A stretch of 36,030 bases of DNA from Lactiplantibacillus herbarum (GTDB lineage Bacteria; Bacillota; Bacilli; Lactobacillales; Lactobacillaceae): the NCBI RefSeq assembly GCF_001039045.1, contig NZ_LFEE01000005.1, forward strand, positions 11,687-47,716. Reading direction: 5' to 3'. Both the position numbers and the translations under genes were made by a program. Positions within the stretch are counted from its first letter, which is position 1; each line of letters starts with the position of its first letter. The notes below the pieces were generated by a model that saw only the letters and a list, made by a program, of their open reading frames with translations, was not told the origin of the DNA and did not search any database. Below, piece after piece: positions 23,514 through 31,734 of this stretch.

Positions 23514-23900
23514 ATGGTCGAATCACTTAATACCAAAGTAGAATTAGTAATTAAAGGAAACTCACATCTAGGCATGACTGATTACGGTCAAATCATGATT
23601 GGCGATAGAGGGTTTGAATTTTATGATGAGCGTAATGCACGTAACTATATTCAGATTCCTTGGGTCGAAGTTGAAAGTGTTGTTGTTTCAGTCATGTTTA
23701 AAGGTCGCTGGATTCCACGGTATGCACTGAAAACCAAGAAAAATGGCATGTATTCTTTCTCATCTAAGGATCCTAAACGGGTGTTACGAGTGGTCAGACA
23801 GCATGTTAAGCCAGAAAAAATCGTGCGGTCACTTACCTTCTTTGATGTTGTTAAACGAGCATTAAAAGGCAAGAATCGTGATAATTATTTAAAGAAATAA
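23514..23900 (+). CDS. manO: ManO-type DUF956 protein
   Basis: This small soluble protein of 128 residues belongs to DUF956, a family found next to mannose-class PTS genes in Firmicutes and called ManO. Recognisable segments are MTDYGQIMIGDRGFEFYD and IPWVEVESVVVSVM, a PH-like beta-rich pattern, followed by a basic C-terminus. A role as regulator or accessory of the mannose PTS is inferred from context. GGAG (23502-23505) is eight bases upstream of ATG. It is a single-gene unit with its own promoter and terminator. Confidence 0.85.
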   Translation: MVESLNTKVELVIKGNSHLGMTDYGQIMIGDRGFEFYDERNARNYIQIPWVEVESVVVSVMFKGRWIPRYALKTKKNGMYSFSSKDPKRVLRVVRQHVKPEKIVRSLTFFDVVKRALKGKNRDNYLKK

Positions 23901-23903
23901 GCT

Positions 23904-23939
23904 AAAAGGAGCTGTGATATAAGTCATAGCTCCTTTTTT
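23904..23939 (+). terminator. Terminator of manO
   Basis: The 14-bp stem AAAAGGAGCTGTGA/TCATAGCTCCTTTT (23904-23917 with 23924-23937, one G·U) with a T run. Confidence 0.9.
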
Positions 23940-23963
23940 GTACCTAACAGTAATAGCTGGAAC

Positions 23964-24021
23964 GTGATCAAAAGACAAAAACTTTCGCTTAGCTACGGAA
24001 GCTAACTGGCCTTTGTCACAC
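23964..24021 (+). repeat. Degenerate short copy of the hairpin repeat
   Basis: GTGATCAAAAG (23964-23974) can pair with CTTTGTCAC (about 24011-24019), and the inner TAGCTACGGAAGCTAACTGG aligns with the right arm TAGCTAAGCGGAGGCAACTGG of copy A. The central hairpin is missing. It sits between the manO terminator and the manR promoter. Confidence 0.5.
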
Positions 24022-24077
24022 TCCTTTGTGGGCGTCATAAAAGCCCAGCTGGTTGATACAGAGAATACGAGTAGGGG

Positions 24078-24124
24078 TTCAATACACGATGTGGTAAACT
24101 ATAGAGTATCACAGTGTATTAATT
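24078..24124 (+). promoter_or_regulatory. manR promoter region with inverted ATACAC/GTGTAT words
   Basis: TTCAAT (24078-24083), a 16-base spacer and TATAGA (24100-24105) form a weak sigma-A promoter. AATACAC (24081-24087) and GTGTATTAATT (24114-24124) flank the -10 as an inverted pair 33 bases apart. The latter is the reverse complement of the word at both sigma-54 promoters, suggesting autoregulation by ManR. Confidence 0.45.
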
Positions 24125-24165
24125 CACTTTAACAGAATCGTTGAACGACTAAAGGAGTGGCCAGG

Positions 24166-26997
24166 TTGACCAGAAAATCTAAGATTTTTGAATATGTTTG
24201 TCAGCATAGTGACGCTGAAGGGATGACTACTACCATGGTAGCGAGCGCCCTGACCGTTGCACGTTCTAATGTCAGTAAGGAACTAAATACATTGGTACGG
24301 GAAGGCCAACTACTGAAGTTGAGTGGACGCCCCGTCCACTATGCGCCAGTGACAGGGGAGCATCAACAAGCAGCATCTGCACAGAACGCTACGCCTGCTC
24401 ATAGCGTTACACCAACTGCTAATACGATGGCACCTGGCATCAATGACATTTTTAATAACATGATTGGTGCTCGTGAAAGCCTGTCTAATCAAGTAGAACA
24501 GGCCAAAGCAGCCACGCTGTATCCGCCTCGTGGACTTAATACGTTGATTATCGGTCCTACTGGTTCTGGGAAAACCTATTTTGCAAACGCCATGTATCGT
24601 TTTGCTGAAAGTCAGCAAGTATTGACTGATCCTCAGGGGTTAATCACGTTTAACTGTGCGGACTACGCGCATAATCCAGAGTTGCTGATGTCACATCTAT
24701 TTGGCTACGTTAAGGGATCATTTACAGGGGCTAATGAGGATAAAGATGGCTTGATTCAGGAAGCTGATGGCGGCATGCTCTTCCTCGATGAAGTGCACCG
24801 TTTGCCACCTGAGGGTCAGGAAATGATCTTCTACTTCATGGATCATGGGACATACTCACGATTAGGTGAAACGTCCAAGAACCACCATGCAAACGTGCGC
24901 CTAGTCTGTGCCACGACTGAAGATCCTGAGAGTACGTTGTTACAAACCTTCGTACGTCGGATTCCGATTACGATTCAACTGCCAGCCTTTAACAACCGTT
25001 CAGCTAAGGAACGCCTAGAACTTTTGAAAGCGCTGTTGTCCTTAGAAGCTAATCGAATCAACAAACAGATTCGGTTAACGGAAGACGTTGTGCAAGCGCT
25101 ATTGGGCTCAGTCACATTTGGTAACGTCGGCCAGTTGAAGTCGAATATTCAGTTGGTTTGTGCGCAAGGATTTGTTAATAGCATTGAAAATGACAGTGAA
25201 ATCACCATTACGATGGATGATTTGCCACAAAATATTCGTAATGGTTTGATGACGGTTGCCTCTAATCGCCACGAATTGGGTGCAATCTCGGAATTGTTAG
25301 ACCCAGTGCTGATTGTGAAGCCGAATGACGGCCCCATGCCTTTACGTAATAAGAACGATAATTATGAATTGCCTTATAACTTATATGAAATTATTGGTGA
25401 CAAGGCGGGATTGCTACGGCGTGAAGGACTCGATAAGGAACACATTAATCGGTTTATTACGACGGATATCAATCTTCATTTGAAGTCCTTCTACAAACAG
25501 AACCAGCTAGCAGTTTCTCCAGAGGATAAACTGGCGGAAATCGTTGATCAAGATGTGATTGATTTTACTAAAACGTCACAGATGACGATTCAAGAGATGC
25601 TGGGCTATAACTTCAAGGATAATTTTATCTACGCGGTTAGCTTGCACATCAGTTCGTTCATCAAACGAATTCAGGCCGGTAAACCGATGCGGCAGATGAG
25701 TTCGGATATGCTCGCAATGGTTAAGGAGTATCCAGCGGAAATCAAAGCAGCCGAAGTTTTGAAACGTGGCCTTGAAGAACGCTATAATTTGCCGATTCCT
25801 CAATCCGAGGTCTATTACTTAGCCATCCTGTTGATTTCGCTAAAATCAATGCAGCTCAACGGTAAAGTTGGGGTATTGGTTGCTGCGCACGGTATGAGTA
25901 CTGCGTCGTCAATGGCCCAAGTGGTGGGGCAATTGTTAGATGACTACGATGTCCAAGCGTTTGATATGCCACTTGATATGGATCCCAGCGTCGCCTATCA
26001 GCATATTAAACAAAAAGCGGAAGAACTTGATTCAGGTAAAGGGATTCTACTACTAGTTGATATGGGCTCATTGGCAACGTTTGGTGATCGTATCCAGGAA
26101 GAAACTGGGATTGCGATGCGGACGATTGATATGGTCACCACTCCGGTTGTCCTCGAAGCAGTGCGTAAAGCTAGCTTAGTCGACAACGATTTGGAGTCCA
26201 TGTACCAAGAACTAGTTGGATTTAAAGGCTATTCACGAATCTCGCGGAATTTGCCAACTGAGAGTCAAGAAACACCGGTCAAACCGGCTGCAGCAGATGA
26301 CAGTACTGATCAACGTGCCATTATTGCCATTTGCGCGACCGGTGTGGGTACTGCTGAACGGATTAAGACGATTCTGGATAGTTTGTTAGCACAGAACTTT
26401 ATTGAGGGAATCACCGTTTTTCCAATCTCAGTTGTTGAGATGGCGGCGCGCCTCAAACAAATCAGTCAAAACTATCAAATTATCGCGGCTACGGGGATCA
26501 CTCAACCTGACCTCGATGTGCCGTTTATATCACTTGAAGAGTTGCTTCAAGGTGGCGGTGAAAAATTTATTGATCAGTTAGCGACTGGTATGAATTCACC
26601 TCAGAGTAAGGTGGAAGAAAGTCAGCAATTGACACCAGAACTATGCGAACGCTACCTTGGAGATTACTTCACGTTCCTGAATCCGCGCAAGTTAACGGGG
26701 ATTCTGTGGCAGTATAGCGAATTGATCGCCGAACACCTAGTTGGTTCGATGACGAATGCGTTTCGAATCGATCTAATTATGCATCTTGCTGGCGCCCTCG
26801 AACGAACAGCGATTAAGGACGATATTTCAGCGCCAAGCGAAGAAATGCCCGATATTGTCAGCTCAAAGTGGTATCCGGTGGTGCAAGCTGCCAATCAGCA
26901 ATTAACGGCACAGTTACAGTTGACGTTCTCAGCAGCGGAGAATTATTACATTGTCCAGTTACTTGAAACGCACCAGGCCCAAGTAGTGGTCAGTTAA
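24166..26997 (+). CDS. manR: LevR/ManR-type sigma-54-dependent activator with PTS regulatory domains
   Basis: This enhancer-binding protein activates sigma-54 promoters of mannose-class PTS operons. Domains in order: winged helix DNA-binding (about 1-65); Gln/Thr-rich linker; AAA+ domain (about 95-340) with Walker A GPTGSGKT near 129, the sigma-54 contact loop GSFTGA near 183 and Walker B MLFLDEVHRLP near 205; PRD1 (about 420-540; His near 494); an EIIA-Man-like domain (about 560-690; AAHGMS with His near 575); an EIIB-like domain (CATGVGTAE near 722); and PRD2 (about 810-935; His near 872). Phosphorylation by PTS proteins is expected to tune activity. The GAFTGA loop reads GSFTGA. The start is TTG 24166, with AAAGGAG (24151-24157) eight bases upstream; GTG 24157 overlaps that site. 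The last codon lies three bases before ATACAC of the next promoter. Confidence 0.94.
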   Translation: MTRKSKIFEYVCQHSDAEGMTTTMVASALTVARSNVSKELNTLVREGQLLKLSGRPVHYAPVTGEHQQAASAQNATPAHSVTPTANTMAPGINDIFNNMIGARESLSNQVEQAKAATLYPPRGLNTLIIGPTGSGKTYFANAMYRFAESQQVLTDPQGLITFNCADYAHNPELLMSHLFGYVKGSFTGANEDKDGLIQEADGGMLFLDEVHRLPPEGQEMIFYFMDHGTYSRLGETSKNHHANVRLVCATTEDPESTLLQTFVRRIPITIQLPAFNNRSAKERLELLKALLSLEANRINKQIRLTEDVVQALLGSVTFGNVGQLKSNIQLVCAQGFVNSIENDSEITITMDDLPQNIRNGLMTVASNRHELGAISELLDPVLIVKPNDGPMPLRNKNDNYELPYNLYEIIGDKAGLLRREGLDKEHINRFITTDINLHLKSFYKQNQLAVSPEDKLAEIVDQDVIDFTKTSQMTIQEMLGYNFKDNFIYAVSLHISSFIKRIQAGKPMRQMSSDMLAMVKEYPAEIKAAEVLKRGLEERYNLPIPQSEVYYLAILLISLKSMQLNGKVGVLVAAHGMSTASSMAQVVGQLLDDYDVQAFDMPLDMDPSVAYQHIKQKAEELDSGKGILLLVDMGSLATFGDRIQEETGIAMRTIDMVTTPVVLEAVRKASLVDNDLESMYQELVGFKGYSRISRNLPTESQETPVKPAAADDSTDQRAIIAICATGVGTAERIKTILDSLLAQNFIEGITVFPISVVEMAARLKQISQNYQIIAATGITQPDLDVPFISLEELLQGGGEKFIDQLATGMNSPQSKVEESQQLTPELCERYLGDYFTFLNPRKLTGILWQYSELIAEHLVGSMTNAFRIDLIMHLAGALERTAIKDDISAPSEEMPDIVSSKWYPVVQAANQQLTAQLQLTFSAAENYYIVQLLETHQAQVVVS

Positions 26998-27027
26998 TTA
27001 ATACACTAATTTGGCATGCTTCTTGCA
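26996..27027 (+). promoter_or_regulatory. Second sigma-54 promoter with AATTAATACAC motif
   Basis: TTGGCATGCTTCTTGCA (27011-27027) fits TTGGCAC-N5-TTGCA with one change. The word AATTAATACAC (26996-27006) overlaps the manR stop codon and ends four bases before the -24 element. It drives the EIIA/EIIB pair. Confidence 0.9.
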
Positions 27028-27069
27028 TGTATCTTAATGAATACTGAATGGTCGAGGAGGGAATATTAG

Positions 27070-27489
27070 ATGCTAGCATTTATCGTTGTCAGTCACGGTA
27101 GTTTTGCACAAGGGGTAGTTGATTCATCCTACATGATTTTTGGTCGCCAGAATAAGGTTCAGACGGTCACCTTCCAGTTGGATGAGGAGCCAGAAGATTT
27201 AACCGCCAAGTTATCAGCGGCTGTCTCTCAGTTTGACGCTGATGATCAAGTCTTGTTTTTAGTTGATCTATGGGGTGGAACACCGTTTAATGCGGCTAGT
27301 CGGATCGTCGCTGAACACACTGAACGGATGGGCCTGATTACGGGCTTAAACTTACCGATGTTAATCGAAGCCTACACGGTACGTGATAAACCATTGGATG
27401 AAGTCATCGCACACCTCGAGGAAACGGGTAAAATCGGAATCAAACACTTGGAATTGCTCCAAGATGGTGAGGAAGATGACGCCCTATGA
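27070..27489 (+). CDS. PTS mannose family EIIA, stand-alone
   Basis: This single-domain EIIA of 139 residues with IVVSHGSFAQG at the N-terminus has phospho-His9, and FLVDLWGGTPFNAASR is the family core. It is closely similar to the IIA half of the EIIAB gene upstream but has no linker or fused IIB. GGAGG (27056-27060) is nine bases before ATG. It is translated together with the overlapping EIIB gene. Since no EIIC/EIID follows, it may feed the upstream permease, or act mainly as a regulator that phosphorylates ManR. Both are inferences. Confidence 0.92.
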   Translation: MLAFIVVSHGSFAQGVVDSSYMIFGRQNKVQTVTFQLDEEPEDLTAKLSAAVSQFDADDQVLFLVDLWGGTPFNAASRIVAEHTERMGLITGLNLPMLIEAYTVRDKPLDEVIAHLEETGKIGIKHLELLQDGEEDDAL

Positions 27490-28001
27490 CGATGGATATT
27501 CGGTTAGCCCGGATTGATAGTCGCCTACTGCACGGGCAAGTTGCAACGGTGTGGACTAAAAGTGTGAGTCCTAACCGCATCTTGGTCGTCTCCGATAAGG
27601 TCGCTCAGGATAGTCTGCGCAAATTGTTGATCGTTCAGGCAGCGCCACCGGGTGTCAAAGCGAACGTTATTACGGTTGATAAGATGATTGAAATCTACCA
27701 TAGTCCGTTATTTGATGAAGTACGGCCTCTAATTCTGACAGATACGCCACAGAACATGGCGCGTCTGGTTGCCGGGGGACTAGATTTTAGTGCGACGGGA
27801 ATCGACATTGGTAGCTTGGCATTCTCAGCTGGCATGGTCATGGTGACTAATGCGATTGCAGTTGGCGAGAATGAGGCGGCGGCACTGTATGATTTACAAG
27901 CAGCCGGGCTAAAGGTGTTTGCACAAAAAGTACCGACTGATAAAAAAGTCGATATTATGGCGTTATTGGTTAAGAATGGTTTCACAGCTTTAGGTGAATA
28001 A
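27486..28001 (+). CDS. PTS mannose family EIIB, stand-alone
   Basis: This single-domain EIIB of 171 residues has RIDSRLLHGQVATVW carrying active His16. The ATG overlaps the stop of the EIIA gene (ATGA), so the two are coupled. An in-frame ATG at 27492 is an alternative start. It resembles the IIB half of the upstream EIIAB, for instance at the SDKVAQD segment compared with SDNVAKD there. No membrane partners are encoded with it; the next feature is a strong terminator. Confidence 0.92.
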   Translation: MTMDIRLARIDSRLLHGQVATVWTKSVSPNRILVVSDKVAQDSLRKLLIVQAAPPGVKANVITVDKMIEIYHSPLFDEVRPLILTDTPQNMARLVAGGLDFSATGIDIGSLAFSAGMVMVTNAIAVGENEAAALYDLQAAGLKVFAQKVPTDKKVDIMALLVKNGFTALGE

Positions 28002-28034
28002 AAGTTTAAAGTGACTCATAGGATAACGAAAAGG

Positions 28035-28071
28035 CTATTTCAGACTGTTAGATGTCTGAAGTAGTTTTTTT
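28035..28071 (+). terminator. Terminator of the EIIA/EIIB unit
   Basis: The 11-bp stem CTATTTCAGAC/GTCTGAAGTAG (28035-28045 with 28054-28064, one T·G) and seven Ts. Confidence 0.9.
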
Positions 28072-28167
28072 AATCGCTGCAATTAAATTGATAAGTGCTA
28101 TTTTGACTAGATTTTAAATTCAGATGGCACGGTTTCTAAGGTTTTGACAAAAAAAGGCCGTGAAACT

Positions 28168-28195
28168 TTGACCAGAGCACTTTTATTGATAAAAT
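28168..28195 (+). promoter_or_regulatory. Promoter of the fabH-acc operon
   Basis: TTGACC (28168-28173), a 16-base spacer and TAAAAT (28190-28195), 36 bases upstream of the fabH start. The overlapping ATTGATAAAATT has partial dyad symmetry reminiscent of FabT-type sites, but the match is too weak to call. Confidence 0.65.
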
Positions 28196-28231
28196 TAGAC
28201 TTATGAAACAGAAAGTAGCGGGGGTCTGAAA

Positions 28232-29203
28232 ATGCCAACTTATACAAAAATGACCGCGATGGGGCAGTACGTGCCTGCGCGGGTAGTTACGAATGATGAA
28301 TTAGCAGCTATTATGGATACGAATGACGAGTGGATTCAAGCCCATACTGGTATCAAAACGCGTCACTTTGCCATGAATGGTGAAAATACATCTGATCTTG
28401 CAACGCAGGTCGCCCAACAACTTTTAGATAAGAGTGGTGTGGCAGCTAGCGCAATTGACCTGATCATTGTGAGCACGATCACGCCGGATGCGTTAACCCC
28501 AGCAACTGCATGTCTGGTACAAGCTAACATTGGTGCAACGAATGCGTTTGCCTTTGACCTCAGTGCGGCCTGTGCGGGCTTCACCTTTGGACTTGCTACG
28601 GCGGATAAATTTATTCGTAGTGGTCAGTATCAAAATGTCATGGTGATCAGTGCGGAAGTTAATTCAAAAATGATGGATTTTCAGGACCGGACCGCAGCTG
28701 TCTTTTTTGGTGACGGTGCTGGTGGCGCGCTCCTCCAAGCAACGACTGATCCGCAAGAGAACAGTATCATCGCAGAAAAACTGCAAACGCAAGGCAACGC
28801 AACGGTGATTCATTCAGGCCGTGTTCAACCGATTACTAAAATCGCAGCTGACAATTACCCACAGACGGATGCCTTCTATCAAGCTGGGCGTGACGTTTTC
28901 CAATTTGCAACGACGGTGGTACCGAAGCAGATGCAAAGTGTAATTGCTAGTGCGGACCTGCAGCCAGCAGACTTACAGTATGTGATCTGTCACCAAGCTA
29001 ACTTGCGGATTATTGAACAGATCGCGGTGGCGTTAGAGTTGCCAATCGCGAAATTCCCACATAACGTAGAAAAATTCGGGAATACGTCTTCAGCTGGAGT
29101 TGCGATGGCATTGGCCGAAGTGTTCGATACCTTGGATGGCACGACCTTATTAACCGCTTTTGGCGGTGGGTTAGCCTATGGTTCAGTTCTGATCAAGAAG
29201 TAG
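28232..29203 (+). CDS. fabH: Beta-ketoacyl-ACP synthase III
   Basis: FabH condenses an acyl-CoA primer with malonyl-ACP to start fatty-acid chains. The thiolase-fold triad is intact: Cys in DLSAACAGF (near residue 112), His in CHQANLRII (near 251) and Asn in FGNTSSAG (near 281). The C-terminal GGGLAYGSVL motif is present. The 323-residue length is normal. It is the first gene of an operon followed by four acetyl-CoA carboxylase genes. No fabD, fabG, fabF, fabZ, enoyl reductase or acyl carrier gene is adjacent, so this appears to be a partial, perhaps duplicate, set of initiation genes. Confidence 0.95.
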   Translation: MPTYTKMTAMGQYVPARVVTNDELAAIMDTNDEWIQAHTGIKTRHFAMNGENTSDLATQVAQQLLDKSGVAASAIDLIIVSTITPDALTPATACLVQANIGATNAFAFDLSAACAGFTFGLATADKFIRSGQYQNVMVISAEVNSKMMDFQDRTAAVFFGDGAGGALLQATTDPQENSIIAEKLQTQGNATVIHSGRVQPITKIAADNYPQTDAFYQAGRDVFQFATTVVPKQMQSVIASADLQPADLQYVICHQANLRIIEQIAVALELPIAKFPHNVEKFGNTSSAGVAMALAEVFDTLDGTTLLTAFGGGLAYGSVLIKK

Positions 29204-29213
29204 GGGTGTAGAG

Positions 29214-29606
29214 ATGGAATTAAGCGATTTAGACCGATTAGTAGAGAAGTATGCACGGCAGGGCTACCAGCAGATTCGGGTCAAAGCTGGTGACTTAGAG
29301 ATTGAAGTGACTAAACCGAGTGGTAATGAAGCAGCGCGTCCAGTGGCAACTGCTGATCAAGTGTCAGCAACGGATGAGAATACGGAAACAATCACTAGTC
29401 CCATGGTCGGTGTCGTTCATTTGGCGCAGGGCTTAGAAGCTGGTCAGACGGTCACCAAGGGACAAGAATTGGGTCAAATCGAGAGTATGAAACTCTTTAA
29501 CCCATTGACGAGCCCCATGGATGGGACGTTAGCAACTGTTTTGGTGGCGGACAACGCGACCGTTGAATATGAACAACCGTTATTTGAAATGCGAAGGGAT
29601 CGGTAG
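29214..29606 (+). CDS. accB: Biotin carboxyl carrier protein of acetyl-CoA carboxylase
   Basis: This carrier shuttles carboxybiotin between AccC and AccDA. It has a short N-terminal segment, a flexible Ala/Thr-rich linker (about 36-60) and a C-terminal biotinyl domain (about 60-128). The biotin site is ESMKLFN with Lys93; the usual EAMK has Ala replaced by Ser, which some biotin proteins tolerate. The 130-residue length is slightly short. AGGGGTG (29202-29208) is the ribosome binding site. AccC starts two bases after its stop. Confidence 0.93.
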   Translation: MELSDLDRLVEKYARQGYQQIRVKAGDLEIEVTKPSGNEAARPVATADQVSATDENTETITSPMVGVVHLAQGLEAGQTVTKGQELGQIESMKLFNPLTSPMDGTLATVLVADNATVEYEQPLFEMRRDR

Positions 29607-29608
29607 GT

Positions 29609-30931
29609 ATGTTTCGCAAGCTGTTAATCGCGAATCGCGGCGAAATTGCCGTGCGGATTATTAGGGCCTGTCAACAATTGAATATTAAAACGGTAGCGGT
29701 CTGCTCAACGGCTGATCGTGGTGCTTGGTATACTGAGCTTGCCGATGAGGTTGTCTGCATTGGCCCGGCTGCAACTAGTGGCTCGTATTTAAATGCTGAG
29801 GCGATTTTAATGGCAGCGATTAATACCCACGCAGATGCGATTCATCCCGGTTACGGTTTTTTAGCTGAAAATGCTGATTTTGCGGCAATGTGTGCCGAAT
29901 GTGGAATCACGTGGATTGGTCCACGGGCAGACCAAATCAAACTGATGGGTGATAAGTCGCAAGCTAAGGTTTTTGCGCGCCAACAAGGTGTACCTGTATT
30001 GAGTGGTCAATCCATACAAGGGATGGCCTGGCCACAAATTAAGCAGGCTGCAGGCCAAGTTGGTTTTCCGTTAGTTTTGAAGGCCAGTTATGGTGGTGGC
30101 GGTAAAGGGATTCGAGTGATTCAAGATGCTCATGAACTTCACCAGCAATTGCGAGTCGCCCAGCAGGAAGCTGCAGCGTCTTTTCTGAATGACGCGATGT
30201 ATTTAGAGCACTATCTAACCCGAGCTCGGCACATCGAGGTTCAAGTGTTAGGGACGGGCGAGCAGTTGTTTATTCTTGGCGATCGTGACTGTAGTTTGCA
30301 GTTACACAAGCAGAAGGTACTGGAGGAAAGTCCTGCCAGTATTCTCACGCCAGCACAGCGCCAGAATCTCTACGACTTATCGCGCCAGCTTTTGGCGACG
30401 ACTAATTATCAGAGTCTGGGAACGATTGAATACTTATTTTCGGATGGGCACTTTTATTTCATGGAAATGAATACGCGTTTGCAAGTCGAACACGGGGTCA
30501 CTGAGTTGACGACCGGAATTGATATTGTAGCGGCGCAGATCAAACAAGCTGCGGGTGTGACGATTGATTTTGATGAGCAAATAGGTTTGAACCCGAAGTG
30601 CACGGCAATTGAAGCACGACTTACGGCAACCTTACCCGTTAAACAAACACTGATCAAGGAACTAACGTGGCCGGCTGACGTGCGTGTTGATACGGGCTAT
30701 CGGCAGGGCGATCAACTGATGACTATGTATGATGGTCTGATTGCCAAATTAATGGTGACGGGAACTGATCGTCAGCAGGCTGTTCAAAATTTGCAGGCTG
30801 CCTTGGAGCAGGTTCAAATCGTTGGACCAGCGACTAATTTAGCCTTTTTACGTCAAACAGTTATGCGCGCAGATTATGTTCAAGATCAGTATTCGATTCA
30901 TAGCTTAGCTCGTTGGGAGGTGCACGAATGA
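29609..30931 (+). CDS. accC: Biotin carboxylase subunit of acetyl-CoA carboxylase
   Basis: This ATP-grasp enzyme carboxylates biotin on AccB. Visible elements are the N-terminal KLLIANRGEIAVRIIRAC, HPGYGFLAENADFA, the glycine-rich loop KASYGGGGKGI, the LHKQKVLEE segment and EMNTRLQVEHGVTE. In most homologues the last motif reads QVEHPVTE; Gly in place of Pro is unusual. The length of 440 residues is typical. The start ATG 29609 follows GTAGGT. The stop TGA overlaps the ATG of accD. Confidence 0.94.
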   Translation: MFRKLLIANRGEIAVRIIRACQQLNIKTVAVCSTADRGAWYTELADEVVCIGPAATSGSYLNAEAILMAAINTHADAIHPGYGFLAENADFAAMCAECGITWIGPRADQIKLMGDKSQAKVFARQQGVPVLSGQSIQGMAWPQIKQAAGQVGFPLVLKASYGGGGKGIRVIQDAHELHQQLRVAQQEAAASFLNDAMYLEHYLTRARHIEVQVLGTGEQLFILGDRDCSLQLHKQKVLEESPASILTPAQRQNLYDLSRQLLATTNYQSLGTIEYLFSDGHFYFMEMNTRLQVEHGVTELTTGIDIVAAQIKQAAGVTIDFDEQIGLNPKCTAIEARLTATLPVKQTLIKELTWPADVRVDTGYRQGDQLMTMYDGLIAKLMVTGTDRQQAVQNLQAALEQVQIVGPATNLAFLRQTVMRADYVQDQYSIHSLARWEVHE

Positions 30932-31734
30932 GTCATTATCCAAGTACGGGGACGTGGCAAACATGTCCGGCGTGTGGACGACACGTGCATCAACGGCAGT
31001 GGGGCACTTACCACCAGTGTCCATTTTGTCATTATTGGCAACGATTAACGGCAATGCAGCGCATCAGTCAATTAGTAGATGAATCGTCATTTACACCACT
31101 GGCGATGCCTGAGCAATCTGTTGATCAGTTGGATTTTCCAGACTATCCGGCTAAATTGGCACGGGCTCAGCAGCAGACAGGGCTGACTGAGGCCATTGTT
31201 ACTGGGACGGCCATGATTGAAGCACAGCCGTGCATCTTGGCTGTAATGGATAGCCATTTTATGATGGGGACGTTGAATACGGCCGTGACGCGACGCTTGA
31301 TTCATGCTAGTGAGCAGGCACGTGAGCAACAATTACCCCTGATTGTCGTCACTGCCTCGGGTGGTGCACGGATGCAAGAAGGAATTTATGCCTTGGTCGG
31401 AATGAACCTGATCTTGGCGGAGTTTGCACGGTTAGCAACGGCGCAGCTGCCACTGATTACCGTCTTAACGGATCCGACGATGGGTGGCGTTTCTGCCAGT
31501 TTTGCTTTCAAAGGGGACGTGGTCGTAGCTGAAGCCGGCGCTAAAATTGGTTTTGCTGGTGCGCGGGTCATCCAACAGACGATGCCGGTACAGTTACCAG
31601 CTGATTTTCAGTCAGCAGCCAGTCTGCTAGCTAACGGAATGTTAGATGATGTGATAGAGAGGCCACAACTACGGTCTTATCTAGCCCGGGTATTAGCGAG
31701 CTACGGGATTCAAGGAGGCCATCAACATGGATGA
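30928..31734 (+). CDS. accD: Acetyl-CoA carboxylase carboxyltransferase beta subunit
   Basis: With AccA it transfers the carboxyl group to acetyl-CoA to make malonyl-CoA. An N-terminal four-cysteine zinc finger (CPACG and CPFCH, about residues 12-32) is followed by the crotonase-like domain with VTASGGARMQEGIYA and PTMGGVSASFAFKGD. The start is ATG 30928, preceded by GGGAGGTG inside the end of accC and overlapping its stop (ATGA). The length of 268 residues is normal. It overlaps accA by eight bases, which would couple production of the two partner subunits. Confidence 0.94.
   Translation: MSHYPSTGTWQTCPACGRHVHQRQWGTYHQCPFCHYWQRLTAMQRISQLVDESSFTPLAMPEQSVDQLDFPDYPAKLARAQQQTGLTEAIVTGTAMIEAQPCILAVMDSHFMMGTLNTAVTRRLIHASEQAREQQLPLIVVTASGGARMQEGIYALVGMNLILAEFARLATAQLPLITVLTDPTMGGVSASFAFKGDVVVAEAGAKIGFAGARVIQQTMPVQLPADFQSAASLLANGMLDDVIERPQLRSYLARVLASYGIQGGHQHG

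Noticed and set aside
28184-28195. FabT operator at the fabH promoter
   Set aside because: ATTGATAAAATT only partly resembles the FabT palindrome; symmetry is poor, so I did not list it as an operator.
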